A stretch of DNA of 64,000 bases from Palsa-851 sp035534435 (lineage in GTDB: Bacteria > Chloroflexota > Dormibacteria > Aeolococcales > Aeolococcaceae). Of the stretch, positions 39,205 through 47,225 are shown piece by piece; position 1 is the stretch's first letter; the number at the start of each line of letters is the position of its first letter. The position numbers were made by a program, and so were the translations under genes. The notes below the pieces were generated by a model. That model did no database searches, was not told the DNA's origin, and saw only the letters and a program-made list of their open reading frames with translations. The DNA lies in contig DATLRX010000011.1 of assembly GCA_035534435.1 (NCBI GenBank), forward strand, positions 1 to 64,000. Direction: 5' to 3'.

Positions 39205-39702
39205 CTATTGCAGGGAGAACCCTTCGGGCAGCTGGACCTTGGCGCGCATCTTCGCGCGCTGCTCCTTGATCCTCGCGGCGACCTCCTCGTCGAAGAGACC
39301 GATGATCTCCGCGGCGAGGTGGCCGGCGTTGCGCGCGCCCATCGGCCCGACCGCGACGGTCGCGACCGGGATGCCAGGAGGCATCTGGACGATCGAGAGC
39401 AGGGAGTCGAAGCCCGCGAGCGGCGTGGCCGCGAGCGGGACGCCGATGACCGGCAGGGTGGTCAGTGACGCGAGGACCCCGGGAAGGTGCGCCGCCGCGC
39501 CCGCCCCAGCGATGAGGACCCGGAGCCCGCGCTCGTAGGCCGCCTGCCCGTACGAGCGAACGATGTCGCCGGCCCGATGTGCGGACATGACGCCGATCTC
39601 CCAGCCGATGCCGTACTCGTCCAGGACGTCGCCCGACGTGTTCATCACGGGGAGGTCCGACTCGCTGCCGACGATGATGCCGACACGGAGGACGCCGGTC
39701 AT
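39205..39702 (-). CDS. purE: 5-(carboxyamino)imidazole ribonucleotide mutase, class I
   Basis: 165 residues. It moves the carboxylate of N5-CAIR to give CAIR. GSESDLPVM at the N-terminus, the SAHRAGD histidine loop, AGAGAAAHLPGVLASLT and GFDSLLSIVQMPPGIPVATV all match class I PurE. Class I enzymes need N5-CAIR made by PurK, but no purK is in the window. Four-base overlap with purD. Confidence 0.95.
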   Translation of the reverse strand: MTGVLRVGIIVGSESDLPVMNTSGDVLDEYGIGWEIGVMSAHRAGDIVRSYGQAAYERGLRVLIAGAGAAAHLPGVLASLTTLPVIGVPLAATPLAGFDSLLSIVQMPPGIPVATVAVGPMGARNAGHLAAEIIGLFDEEVAARIKEQRAKMRAKVQLPEGFSLQ

Positions 39703-40985
39703 GCGCGGCTTCCTGCCGTCACCGGACCGCCGATGTCGCTACGGGATTGCAGACCGTCGAAATGCACGCGCGCAAGGTTGCCATACGCGCGCGTCCGCGC
39801 GGTCTCGAGGTCGGGACCGAGCGCGGTCACGCAGAGCACGCGACCACCGGACGTGCGGAGGGTGCCGTCGCCGTCGCGTCGGGTCCCGGCGTGGAAGCAG
39901 AGCACGCCGGGGTCGAGCGACTCGATGCCGGTGATGGGGTCGCCGCGGCGAACATCGCCCGGATAACCGGCGGCGGCCGCGACGACGCCGACGGCCGCGC
40001 CGCCGGAGAGCGCCGTGACACCGGGGCCGACGTCACCACGAGCGCACGCGGTGAAGAGCGCGAGCGCGGACTCGCCGAGCAGGGGAAGGATCACCTGCGC
40101 CTCCGGGTCGCCGAATCGAGCGTTGAACTCGAGCACGCGAGGCCCGTCTGCCGTGAGCATCAACCCGGCATACAGACATCCGACGAACGGCGTCCCCCGC
40201 TCGCGGAGCGCGTCGATGCACGGCTGGAGCACCGTGCGTGCGACCTCGGCGTTGAAGGACGCTGCGTCAACGTCCGGAGGCGGCGCGATCGATCCCATGC
40301 CCCCGGTGTTGGGACCGCGGTCACCATCGAAGATGCGCTTGTGGTCGCGCGCCGGCGCAAGCGTCCGCACGTGACGGCCGTCGGAGAGTCCGAAGACGCT
40401 CACCTCGGGGCCGCTGAGCAACTCCTCGACGATGACGTGCGCTCCCGCGGCACCGAAACGCCGCTCGCGGAGACACTCGTCGAGCGCGTGCTCAGCCGCG
40501 TCGACGCCGTCGCAGAGCAGCACGCCCTTGCCGAGCGCGAGACCGTCGGCCTTCACCACGCACGCGCCGCCGAGCTCGGCAACGAACGCGCTCAGGCGCT
40601 CGCGATCCTCCCCGCCTCCGGCAACCCATCGTGCCGTCGGAATGCCGGCCTCGCGCATCACCGCCTTGGCAAAGGCCTTCGACGACTCGATGCGCGCGGC
40701 GGCCGCGGTGGGGCCGAAGACCGCGACGCCGCGCGCAGTGCACGCGTCGGCCACGCCGGCCGCCGCAGCGGCGTCGGGGCCGATGACGACAAGGTCGACC
40801 GCACGGTCGGACGCGAGCCCGGCGACGGCGTCGGGGTCCTCGGCATCGAGCGCCACGTTCTCCGCGATATCCGCGGTCCCCCCGTTGCCCGGCGCGACGA
40901 TGACCTCGACGCCGGGGTCGTCGCGCTTGCACACCCACGCGAGCGCATGCTCGCGGCCCCCACCCCCGACGATGAGGACTCGCAC
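39699..40985 (-). CDS. purD: Phosphoribosylamine-glycine ligase (GAR synthetase)
   Basis: 428 residues, ATP-grasp enzyme forming GAR. The N-terminus VRVLIVGGGGREHALAW, SSKAFAKAVMREAGIPTA, the ATP-grasp block CVVKADGLALGKGV, DHKRIFDGDRGPNTGGMGSIAPPP and FNARFGDPEAQVILPLL are all standard. GTG 40985 overlaps the guaA TAG by one base; GTG 40994 would add three residues. Confidence 0.95.
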   Translation of the reverse strand: MRVLIVGGGGREHALAWVCKRDDPGVEVIVAPGNGGTADIAENVALDAEDPDAVAGLASDRAVDLVVIGPDAAAAAGVADACTARGVAVFGPTAAAARIESSKAFAKAVMREAGIPTARWVAGGGEDRERLSAFVAELGGACVVKADGLALGKGVLLCDGVDAAEHALDECLRERRFGAAGAHVIVEELLSGPEVSVFGLSDGRHVRTLAPARDHKRIFDGDRGPNTGGMGSIAPPPDVDAASFNAEVARTVLQPCIDALRERGTPFVGCLYAGLMLTADGPRVLEFNARFGDPEAQVILPLLGESALALFTACARGDVGPGVTALSGGAAVGVVAAAAGYPGDVRRGDPITGIESLDPGVLCFHAGTRRDGDGTLRTSGGRVLCVTALGPDLETARTRAYGNLARVHFDGLQSRSDIGGPVTAGSRA

Positions 40986-42571
40986 TACTCCCACTCGATG
41001 GTCGACGGCGGCTTGCTCGATATGTCGTAGACGACGCGGTTCACGCCGGCCACCTCGTTGACGATGCGCCGGCTGATGACGGCGAGCACGTCGTACGGGA
41101 CACGCGACCAGTCCGCCGTCATCCCGTCCTCGCTCTCCACGATGCGCACCGCCACGACGTTGCCGTAGGTCCGGAAGTCACCCATGACGCCGACCGACGA
41201 GATCGGCGTGAGGATCGCGAACGACTGCCACACCTTGTGATACAGCCCGCTGCGCTTGACCTCGTCGATGACGACCCAGTCCGCCGCGCGCAGCGTTTCG
41301 AGGCGCTCGCGCGTCACCTCGCCGATGATCCGGATCGCGAGTCCCGGACCGGGAAACGGTTGCCGGAACACCATGTCCTCAGGGAGCCCGAGCGCGAGCC
41401 CGACGTTCCGCACCTCGTCCTTGAACAGGTAGCGCAGCGGTTCGACGAGCTCGAAGCGCAGGTCCTCGGGAAGACCCCCGACGTTGTGATGCGTCTTGAT
41501 CTTGGTGGCGTTGTGCGTGTCGTGCGACGTCGATTCGATGACGTCCGGGTACAGCGTTCCCTGGGCGAGGAAGTCGATCGAGCCGAGCCGCGTCGCCTGC
41601 TCCTCGAAGACGCGGATGAACGTGGCACCGATGCGGCGCCGCTTCTCCTCCGGATCCACGACTCCGGCGAGCGCCTCGAGGAACTGGTCCGACGCGTCGA
41701 CATGGATGAGGTTGATGTGGCGCTGCGACCGCATGACGTCGATGACCCGCTCGCCCTCCGCTCGCCGGAGGAGACCGTTGTCGACGAAGACACACGTGAG
41801 CTGGTCACCGACAGCGCGGTGCACGAGCGTCGCCGCGACCGCGGAGTCGACGCCGCCACTGAGCGCGCAGATGACCTTGCCGTCGCTGATCTGGTGGCGG
41901 AGCGCGGCGACCGTCATCTCGATGAAGGATGCCGGCGCCCATGTGCCCGCGCAGCCGCAGACGTCGATGAGGAAGTTGCGCAGAATGTCGCTGCCGAGCG
42001 GGGTGTGCGCCACCTCCGGATGGAACTGGATGCCATATCGCTTCCCCGGCCCCGCGAAGGCCGCGCACACTGAGTTCAGCGAGTGCGCGATCGGCCGGAA
42101 TCCGGGCGGCACGGACGTGACGACGTCACCGTGCGACATCCAGACGGAGAGCTCCGCGGGGAGCTTGGTGAACAGCCCGGCAGTCTCGTCGACCGTGACC
42201 GACGCGTGCCCGTACTCGCGACGCTCGGCGGGAGCGACAGTTCCACCGAGGTCGACGGCAAGCAGGTCCATCCCGTAGCAGATGCCGAGGATCGGGATGT
42301 CGAGGTCGTACACGGCCGGATCGGGGTGCGGCGCGCCGCTCTCGAACACCGATGCCGGACCCCCGCTGAAGATGAGCCCGCGCGGGTTGCTGCGGCGGAT
42401 CTCTTCCGCGCTGATCGCGCCCGGCACGAGTTCGCAGTACACCTTCGCCTCGCGCACGCGGCGCGCGATGAGCTGGCTGTACTGGCTCCCGAAGTCGAGG
42501 ACGAGGATCGTGTCCTGGGCGATCTGCGCAGGCGAGCGCGCCACCGCGCCTGCGTCAGTCGCAACCGTCAT
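40985..42571 (-). CDS. guaA: GMP synthase (glutamine-hydrolysing)
   Basis: 528 residues; converts XMP to GMP. N-terminal glutaminase with nucleophile Cys98 in ILGICYGMDLLAVDLGG and catalytic His in GIQFHPEVAHTPLG; then the P-loop-type ATP pyrophosphatase site VICALSGGVDSAVAA and the dimerisation domain ending VVYDISSKPPSTIEWE. The residue normally Gln in GxCxGxQ is Asp102, which is unusual for this family. Lies 21 bases after guaB3 and overlaps purD by one base. Confidence 0.95.
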   Translation of the reverse strand: MTVATDAGAVARSPAQIAQDTILVLDFGSQYSQLIARRVREAKVYCELVPGAISAEEIRRSNPRGLIFSGGPASVFESGAPHPDPAVYDLDIPILGICYGMDLLAVDLGGTVAPAERREYGHASVTVDETAGLFTKLPAELSVWMSHGDVVTSVPPGFRPIAHSLNSVCAAFAGPGKRYGIQFHPEVAHTPLGSDILRNFLIDVCGCAGTWAPASFIEMTVAALRHQISDGKVICALSGGVDSAVAATLVHRAVGDQLTCVFVDNGLLRRAEGERVIDVMRSQRHINLIHVDASDQFLEALAGVVDPEEKRRRIGATFIRVFEEQATRLGSIDFLAQGTLYPDVIESTSHDTHNATKIKTHHNVGGLPEDLRFELVEPLRYLFKDEVRNVGLALGLPEDMVFRQPFPGPGLAIRIIGEVTRERLETLRAADWVVIDEVKRSGLYHKVWQSFAILTPISSVGVMGDFRTYGNVVAVRIVESEDGMTADWSRVPYDVLAVISRRIVNEVAGVNRVVYDISSKPPSTIEWE

Positions 42572-42592
42572 CGCCGCTGCTCCACCTCGTGG

Positions 42593-43753
42593 TCAGACCC
42601 CCATCCCGACGCGCTGCTCACGCTGCTGCACCTTGCCCTCGGTCTTGATCGACGGAGCGATGACCATCTCGGTCTCCTGGAACTCGGCGATCGTCCGTGC
42701 GCCGCAGACGCCCATGGCCGTCTTGAGCGCGCCGACCAGGTTCATGCTGCCGTCGTCGACATGCGCCGGCCCGTAGAGGATCTCGCGCAGCGCTCCTTTG
42801 ATACCGGTGCGGATGCGTGTGCCGCGCGGGAGGTTGGGATCCGGCGTCGCCATGCCCCAGTGGTTGCCGTGACCCGCGGCTTCAGATGCCGCCGCGAAGA
42901 TGGAGCCGATCATCACCGCATCGGCGCCGCTCGCAAAGGCCTTTGCGACGTCCCCACCAAGGCGCATGCCGCCGTCCGTGATGATCACCACCCGCTCACC
43001 GCTGCGGCGGTAATGGTCGTCGCGCGCGGCGGCGCAGTCACTCGTCGCCGTGACCTGCGGAACGCCGACGCCGAGCACCGCCCGGGTCGTGCACGCGGCG
43101 CCGGGTCCGACGCCGACGAGGAGTCCCTTGATGCCTGTGTCCATCAGCTCGAGCGCCGTCGCATAGTCGACGCAGTTGCCGGCGACGACCGGGATGCCGA
43201 CCGAGTGCGTGAGCTCCGAGAAGGAGAGGTGTTTGTACGACTTGCTGACGTGGCGAGCCGTCAGCACCGTTCCCTGCACCACGAGCATGTGCGCGCCCGC
43301 CTCCTGCACGATCGGCGCCCGGCGCTCCGCATGCGCGGGGATCGTCGACACCGCGCAGGTCACCCCCGCACTCGTGATCTCCTCGATCCTCTGACCGATG
43401 AGTCCGTCCTGCACCGGCGCGCTGTAGATCTTCTGCAGCAGGGTGTTGATCTGATCCGGCGGGGATTCCGCGATGGTCTGCAACACCTCGGCCGGGTGCT
43501 CGTAGCGCGTCTGCACGCCGTCGAGGTTGAGGACCGCCAGGCCACCGAGCCGGCCCATCTCCGCTGCGAACGCCGTGTCCACCACGCCATCCATGGCCGC
43601 CGCCAGGAACGGGATCTCCAGCGTGGTGCCGTTGACCGCAAACGAAACGTCGATCTCTGCCGGGTTGACGGTCACCCTGCCGGGGACCAGCGCAACCTCA
43701 TCGAACCCGTACGCCCTGCGGGCCCGCTTGCCCCTGCCCAATTCGAATTCCAT
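42593..43753 (-). CDS. guaB3: GuaB3-family IMP dehydrogenase-related protein
   Basis: 386 residues, an IMPDH-type barrel without CBS domains. The active-site loop GPGAACTTRAVLGVGVPQV holds the catalytic Cys, and FLAAAMDGVVDTAFAAEMG and GGMRLGGDVAKAFASGADAVMIGS are typical. The start EFELGRGKRARRAYGFDEVALVPG is diagnostic of GuaB3. Its neighbour guaA fits an IMP-to-XMP role, but many actinobacterial GuaB3 proteins coexist with a true GuaB and may act differently. First gene of the operon; probably leaderless. Confidence 0.9.
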   Translation of the reverse strand: MEFELGRGKRARRAYGFDEVALVPGRVTVNPAEIDVSFAVNGTTLEIPFLAAAMDGVVDTAFAAEMGRLGGLAVLNLDGVQTRYEHPAEVLQTIAESPPDQINTLLQKIYSAPVQDGLIGQRIEEITSAGVTCAVSTIPAHAERRAPIVQEAGAHMLVVQGTVLTARHVSKSYKHLSFSELTHSVGIPVVAGNCVDYATALELMDTGIKGLLVGVGPGAACTTRAVLGVGVPQVTATSDCAAARDDHYRRSGERVVIITDGGMRLGGDVAKAFASGADAVMIGSIFAAASEAAGHGNHWGMATPDPNLPRGTRIRTGIKGALREILYGPAHVDDGSMNLVGALKTAMGVCGARTIAEFQETEMVIAPSIKTEGKVQQREQRVGMGV

Positions 43754-43759
43754 CTGGAG

Positions 43760-43765
43760 ATTCTA
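43760..43765 (-). promoter_or_regulatory. -10-like box TAGAAT, probable leaderless guaB3 promoter
   Basis: TAGAAT on the minus strand ends six bases before the guaB3 ATG at 43753 and is preceded by TG (extended -10 character). No convincing -35 box is seen at the usual distance. Confidence 0.5.
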
Positions 43766-43824
43766 CAGGAGTGACCGGGGAGTCCCGCCTTGGCAGCGCT
43801 CCATCTAGTGGAATACCCAAGATC

Positions 43825-43847
43825 CGACCACCATATCTGGTGGGTCG
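43825..43847 (-). terminator. Hairpin after gdhA, possible terminator
   Basis: CGACCACC (43825-43832) pairs with GGTGGgTCG (43839-43847) around ATATCT, with one bulged base, about 20 bases past the gdhA stop. No T-run. It also lies upstream of guaB3 and could be a regulatory site for it. Confidence 0.4.
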
Positions 43848-43863
43848 AACCAGGGCCAGACGG

Positions 43864-45120
43864 CTACGGGTAGATGCCGCGGACCCGGGTTGCCTCGGCC
43901 ACCTTCGTGACGGCGATACGGAAGGCCGCGTCGCGAAGGCTGACGTTGTGCTCCAGGGACTCGCTCCGGACCGCCTGGTAGCTCCGGGTCATCACCTCAC
44001 GGAGCCGCGCGTTGACCTCACCCGAACCCCAGAAGTACGACTGGATGTCCTGGACCCACTCGAAGTACGACACGACGACGCCGCCGGCGTTGGCGAGGAT
44101 GTCCGGAAGGATGAGCACGCCGCGCGCGCTGAGCTCGGCATCCGCCTCGGTTGTGAGCGGTGCGTTGGCGCCCTCCGCGACAACTTTCGCGCGCACGCGC
44201 TCCGCGTTGCGCTGAGTCACCTGCGCCTCGAGCGCCGCGGGAACGAGCAGGTCGACATCGGCGGTGAGGACGTCGTCACGGGCGATCTGCTCCGCGCCAC
44301 CGTAGTCCGCGAAGTGCCCGCCCTCCTCCTTCAGGTGCCGGAGCGCGCTCAGGTCGAGCCCTTCGGCGCGGTAGAGGCCGCACGTGCTGTCGGACACGGC
44401 GACGACGCGCATTCCCTCGGCCGCCAGCAGCTCCGCGCTGACGGCGCCAACCTTGCCGTATCCCTGGATCGCGACCGTCGCACCGGACGGGTCCATTCCC
44501 GCGTCACGCATCGCGAGCACGGTGACCATCGTCAGCCCGCGACCGGGACCGGTGAACCGTCCCTCGGATCCGCCGATCGACTGCGGCTTGCCGGTGACGG
44601 ACGCCGGCACGGAGAAGCCCGCGTGCATCGACAGCGTGTCCATGATCCACGCCATCACCTGCGGGCCCGTCCCCAGGTCGGGTGCCGGTATGTCGCGGTC
44701 CCGACCGACGATGAGCGAGATCTCGGTGGTGAAACGCCGTGTCAGGCGCTCCAGCTCGTTGAGGCTCAGCGAGTGCGGGTCGCAGACGACGCCTCCCTTC
44801 GCACCGCCGAACGGGAGGTCCGCCACGGCCGTCTTCCACGTCATGTACATGGCCAGAGCACGCGCGTCGTCGAGGGTCATCGCCGGGTGGTAACGCAGTC
44901 CCCCTTTCGCCGGTCCCCGGGCGATGTTGTGCTGGACGCGAAACCCCGTGAAGACCTCGAAGGAGCCGTCGTCCATCTCGACCGGGAAGTGCACCACAAG
45001 CTCGCGTTTGACCTCGCGCAGCACTGCGCGCGCTGAATCGTCCAACCCGATGGCGTCGGCGGTGGCGTCGAACTGCCGCTGAGCAATGCTCAGGGCGGAG
45101 CGCTCATTGGTCCCGGACAT
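43864..45120 (-). CDS. gdhA: Glu/Leu/Phe/Val dehydrogenase, glutamate dehydrogenase type
   Basis: 418 residues, the hexameric small GDH class. It interconverts glutamate with 2-oxoglutarate and ammonia. Catalytic region LPFGGAKGGVVCDP (catalytic Lys), substrate region GGLRYHPAMTLDDARALAMYMTWK in part, and the nucleotide fold VAIQGYGKVGAVSAELLAAEGM. A TATAGT box lies 11 bases before the ATG. Monocistronic by position, flanked by guaB3 and the divergent histone-like gene. Confidence 0.92.
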   Translation of the reverse strand: MSGTNERSALSIAQRQFDATADAIGLDDSARAVLREVKRELVVHFPVEMDDGSFEVFTGFRVQHNIARGPAKGGLRYHPAMTLDDARALAMYMTWKTAVADLPFGGAKGGVVCDPHSLSLNELERLTRRFTTEISLIVGRDRDIPAPDLGTGPQVMAWIMDTLSMHAGFSVPASVTGKPQSIGGSEGRFTGPGRGLTMVTVLAMRDAGMDPSGATVAIQGYGKVGAVSAELLAAEGMRVVAVSDSTCGLYRAEGLDLSALRHLKEEGGHFADYGGAEQIARDDVLTADVDLLVPAALEAQVTQRNAERVRAKVVAEGANAPLTTEADAELSARGVLILPDILANAGGVVVSYFEWVQDIQSYFWGSGEVNARLREVMTRSYQAVRSESLEHNVSLRDAAFRIAVTKVAEATRVRGIYP

Positions 45121-45131
45121 GAACAGGCCGC

Positions 45132-45137
45132 ACTATA
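45132..45137 (-). promoter_or_regulatory. -10-like box TATAGT upstream of gdhA
   Basis: On the minus strand TATAGT ends 11 bases before the gdhA ATG at 45120, leaving a leader of only a few bases and no visible Shine-Dalgarno sequence. Confidence 0.45.
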
Positions 45138-45237
45138 CGCAACAAGGCAGACATTTGTGGCGCTCCGGACCCGTCGGATTGGGGACGTCAACGCGGCGTG
45201 TAGTTGCCTGCCCTGGCAGCAACGCAACGCGCAATCA

Positions 45238-45266
45238 TTGACAATCACGTTCACAAGCAGCATGCT
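45238..45266 (+). promoter_or_regulatory. Promoter of the histone-like gene
   Basis: A perfect consensus -35 TTGACA (45238-45243), a 17-base spacer and CATGCT (45261-45266). The transcript would have a leader of roughly 55 bases that carries a small hairpin and a strong ribosome-binding site. This contrasts with the leaderless style of most other promoters here. Confidence 0.6.
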
Positions 45267-45312
45267 ATGCACGATCGACAGGAGGTTTTGGACATCACCT
45301 GTCACAAACATC

Positions 45313-45319
45313 AAGGAGG
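45313..45319 (+). promoter_or_regulatory. Strong Shine-Dalgarno AAGGAGG of the histone-like gene
   Basis: AAGGAGG lies ten bases before ATG 45330 and fixes this start. It is the best ribosome-binding site in the window. Confidence 0.75.
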
Positions 45320-45329
45320 CCCATAGGAT

Positions 45330-46118
45330 ATGGCCAGGACCAGACGTAGGAGAGGCGGCGTCGAGAAGGCCGTCAAACGCACCGTGAGGCGCGTAGGGAC
45401 GACAGCTCGCCGCCGCGCACCCGCCGCTGGTGGCGATCTCGTCAAGGCGGTACACAATCTCGTGAAAGCATTGCCTGTCGGCGAGCTCGAGAAGCGCCTT
45501 GCGGGCCTCGAGAAGACTGTCGCGCGGCTCGAAGTGAGCCTGCGTGGTGCAGCTCGTCGCGCAACGACCGCCGTCCGTGGTGGCAAGCGCACGACTGCTA
45601 AACGCGCGACGGCCAAGCGTGCCACCGCAAAGCGGTCCACCGCGAAGCGCGCCGGCGCAAAGAAGACGACGGCTCGTAAGACCACCGCGCGCAAGACCGG
45701 GGCGCGCAAGACAGCAGCGCGCAAGACCACAGCCCGTAAGACCACGGCGCGCAAGACCACAGCCCGTAAGACCACAGCCCGTAAGACCACCGCTCGCAAG
45801 CCGGCGGCCCGCAAGACCACGGCCCGCAAGACCACCGCTCGCAAGACCACCGCGCGCAAGCCGGCGGCTCGCAAGACCACCGCGCGTAAGACCACGGCTC
45901 GCAAGACCACGGCGCGTAAGACCACGGCTCGCAAGACCACGGCTCGTAAGACCACCGCGCGCAAGCCGGCGGCAGCCCGTAAGACCACCGCGCGCAAGAC
46001 CACGGCTCGCAAGCCGGCGGCGGCGCGTAAGCCCGTGACCCGTCGTCGGGTCGCTCGCAAGTCCGTCGCAGCAGCTCCGCCTGCAGCGGCACCCGCGGCG
46101 ACGACGACCACCTCGTAG
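45330..46118 (+). CDS. Histone H1-like basic repeat protein
   Basis: 262 residues. The N-terminal third is a basic start (ARTRRRRGGVEKAVKRTVRR) and a short amphipathic helix (LEKRLAGLEKTVARLEVSL) that could form a coiled coil. From about residue 112 the protein consists of some 25 pentapeptide units, mostly KTTAR, with KPAAR or KPAAAR units interspersed. Such Lys/Arg/Ala-rich tails resemble those of bacterial H1-like proteins and actinobacterial HupB, which bind DNA non-specifically and compact it. No HU fold is visible. Consensus promoter and strong ribosome-binding site suggest high expression. Confidence 0.78.
   Translation: MARTRRRRGGVEKAVKRTVRRVGTTARRRAPAAGGDLVKAVHNLVKALPVGELEKRLAGLEKTVARLEVSLRGAARRATTAVRGGKRTTAKRATAKRATAKRSTAKRAGAKKTTARKTTARKTGARKTAARKTTARKTTARKTTARKTTARKTTARKPAARKTTARKTTARKTTARKPAARKTTARKTTARKTTARKTTARKTTARKTTARKPAAARKTTARKTTARKPAAARKPVTRRRVARKSVAAAPPAAAPAATTTTS
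45663..46043 (+). repeat. Tandem 15-base coding repeat (KTTAR/KPAAR units)
   Basis: About 25 tandem copies of a 15-base unit of the type AAGACCACGGCTCGC, with synonymous changes at third positions and two 18-base units that add an Ala codon. The array is prone to slippage in whole codons, so tail length may vary between strains. Confidence 0.85.
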
Positions 46119-46152
46119 GTCGCTTCGGTCAGCGACTGACCAAACGTCTTCT

Positions 46153-46184
46153 CGAAGGCCTCCGGCCGGTGCCGGGGGCCTTCG
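46153..46184. terminator. Bidirectional terminator between histone-like gene and threonine aldolase
   Basis: CGAAGGCCTCCGG (46153-46165) pairs with CCGGGGGCCTTCG (46172-46184), 13 bp with one T-G, around a six-base loop. It stands between two converging stops (46118 and 46197). A smaller hairpin GTCGCT/AGCGAC (46119-46136) directly follows the histone-like stop. Confidence 0.75.
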
Positions 46185-46196
46185 TCGTGTTCGCGC

Positions 46197-47225
46197 CTAC
46201 GCCGCCAGCACGGCGGCGATCGCTTCGGCGGCGCGGCGCGCGTCCGCCGCGTCGACACCGAGGTGGGTCACGCACCGGAGCGTATGCGCTCCCATCGTGC
46301 TCACGAGCACGCCGTCACGAGCGAGGCTGGCGGCGAGGCCGGCGGCGGGGGCCATCGTCTCGAAGATGACGATGTTGGTCGGAACCGAGGGTGTGCGCAC
46401 GGTGGCGCCGGGACAGTCCAGCAGCGTTTCGGCGATGAGGCTCGCATTGGTGTGGTCCTCGGCAAGGCGCTCGACGTTGTGCTCGAGCGCGTACACGCCC
46501 GCCGCGGCGATGATCCCCGCCTGACGCATCCCACCCCCGAGGCGTTTGCGCCAGCGACGCACCTCCTCGATGACCGGTGCGTCGCCGGCCACGACCGATC
46601 CGACCGGCGCCCCGAGACCCTTGCTGATGCACACCGTCACCGTGTCGCACTCGTCGACGAGATCGGCGGGGCTCACGCCGAGCGCGACCGCGGCGTTGAA
46701 CAGCCGAGCGCCGTCGCAGTGGACACGCAGTCCGAGGCTGTGTGCCGCTCGTGCGGCACGGTGCACCCGATCGACGTCGACCGCGCCCCCGCCACGACGG
46801 TTGTGCGTGTTCTCGATGCACAGGAGGCTGGATACGGGCTGGTGGATCTCCGTCTCGCGCACGGCCGCGATGACGGCGTCCGCATCCGGGATCCCGTCAA
46901 CGCTGTCGAGAAGCCGGAGTTGCACCCCGGCGACGATCGCGCTCCCTCCGACCTCGTAGATCACGACGTGCGCCTGTGAGTCAGCGATGACCTCGTCGCC
47001 GGGACGCGTCTGCGCGGCCACACACGTCAGGTTGCCCATGGTGCCGCTCGGGACGTACACCGCGGCGTGCTTTCCGAGACGGCGCGCCACCTCCTCCTCG
47101 AGACGGCGCACCGTCGGGTCCTCGCCCCAGACGTCGTCGCCGACCTCGGCACGTGCCATCGCGACGCGCATCCCCTCGTCGGGGACGGTCAGCGTGTCAC
47201 TTCGGAGATCGACGGCGTCCGGCAC
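46197..47225 (-). CDS. ltaE: Low-specificity L-threonine aldolase
   Basis: 342 residues, fold-type I PLP enzyme that cleaves threonine or allo-threonine to glycine and acetaldehyde. Start VDLRSDTLTVPDEGMRVAMA, GDDVWGEDPTVRRLEE, FVPSGTMGN-like YVPSGTMGNLT, ENTHNRRGG, the Asp-Ala-Arg block VHCDGARLFNAAVALG and the PLP Lys in VTVCISKGLGAPVGS are all in place. It overlaps the end of the diguanylate cyclase gene by 29 bases, so it is probably expressed from that operon. Confidence 0.93.
   Translation of the reverse strand: MPDAVDLRSDTLTVPDEGMRVAMARAEVGDDVWGEDPTVRRLEEEVARRLGKHAAVYVPSGTMGNLTCVAAQTRPGDEVIADSQAHVVIYEVGGSAIVAGVQLRLLDSVDGIPDADAVIAAVRETEIHQPVSSLLCIENTHNRRGGGAVDVDRVHRAARAAHSLGLRVHCDGARLFNAAVALGVSPADLVDECDTVTVCISKGLGAPVGSVVAGDAPVIEEVRRWRKRLGGGMRQAGIIAAAGVYALEHNVERLAEDHTNASLIAETLLDCPGATVRTPSVPTNIVIFETMAPAAGLAASLARDGVLVSTMGAHTLRCVTHLGVDAADARRAAEAIAAVLAA

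Larger units (their letters stand above)
45121..45329. other. 209-base divergent regulatory gap between gdhA and the histone-like gene
   Basis: Holds, from left to right, the TATAGT box of gdhA (45132-45137), an imperfect dyad GTTGCcTGCC-CT-GGCAGCAAC (45203-45223), the TTGACA promoter of the histone-like gene, a hairpin in its leader (GACAGG 45277-45282 with CCTGTC 45298-45303) and its ribosome-binding site. No coding sequence is evident. Confidence 0.5.

Noticed and set aside
45287..45324. Leader peptide starting at TTG upstream of the histone-like gene
   Set aside because: The AGGAGG lies only two bases before the TTG, too close to act as its ribosome-binding site, and the 12-codon peptide has no regulatory codon bias.
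45663..46043. Regularly repeated 15-base units resembling a CRISPR or satellite array
   Set aside because: The units are contiguous, have no spacers, and encode an in-frame pentapeptide repeat with synonymous variation.
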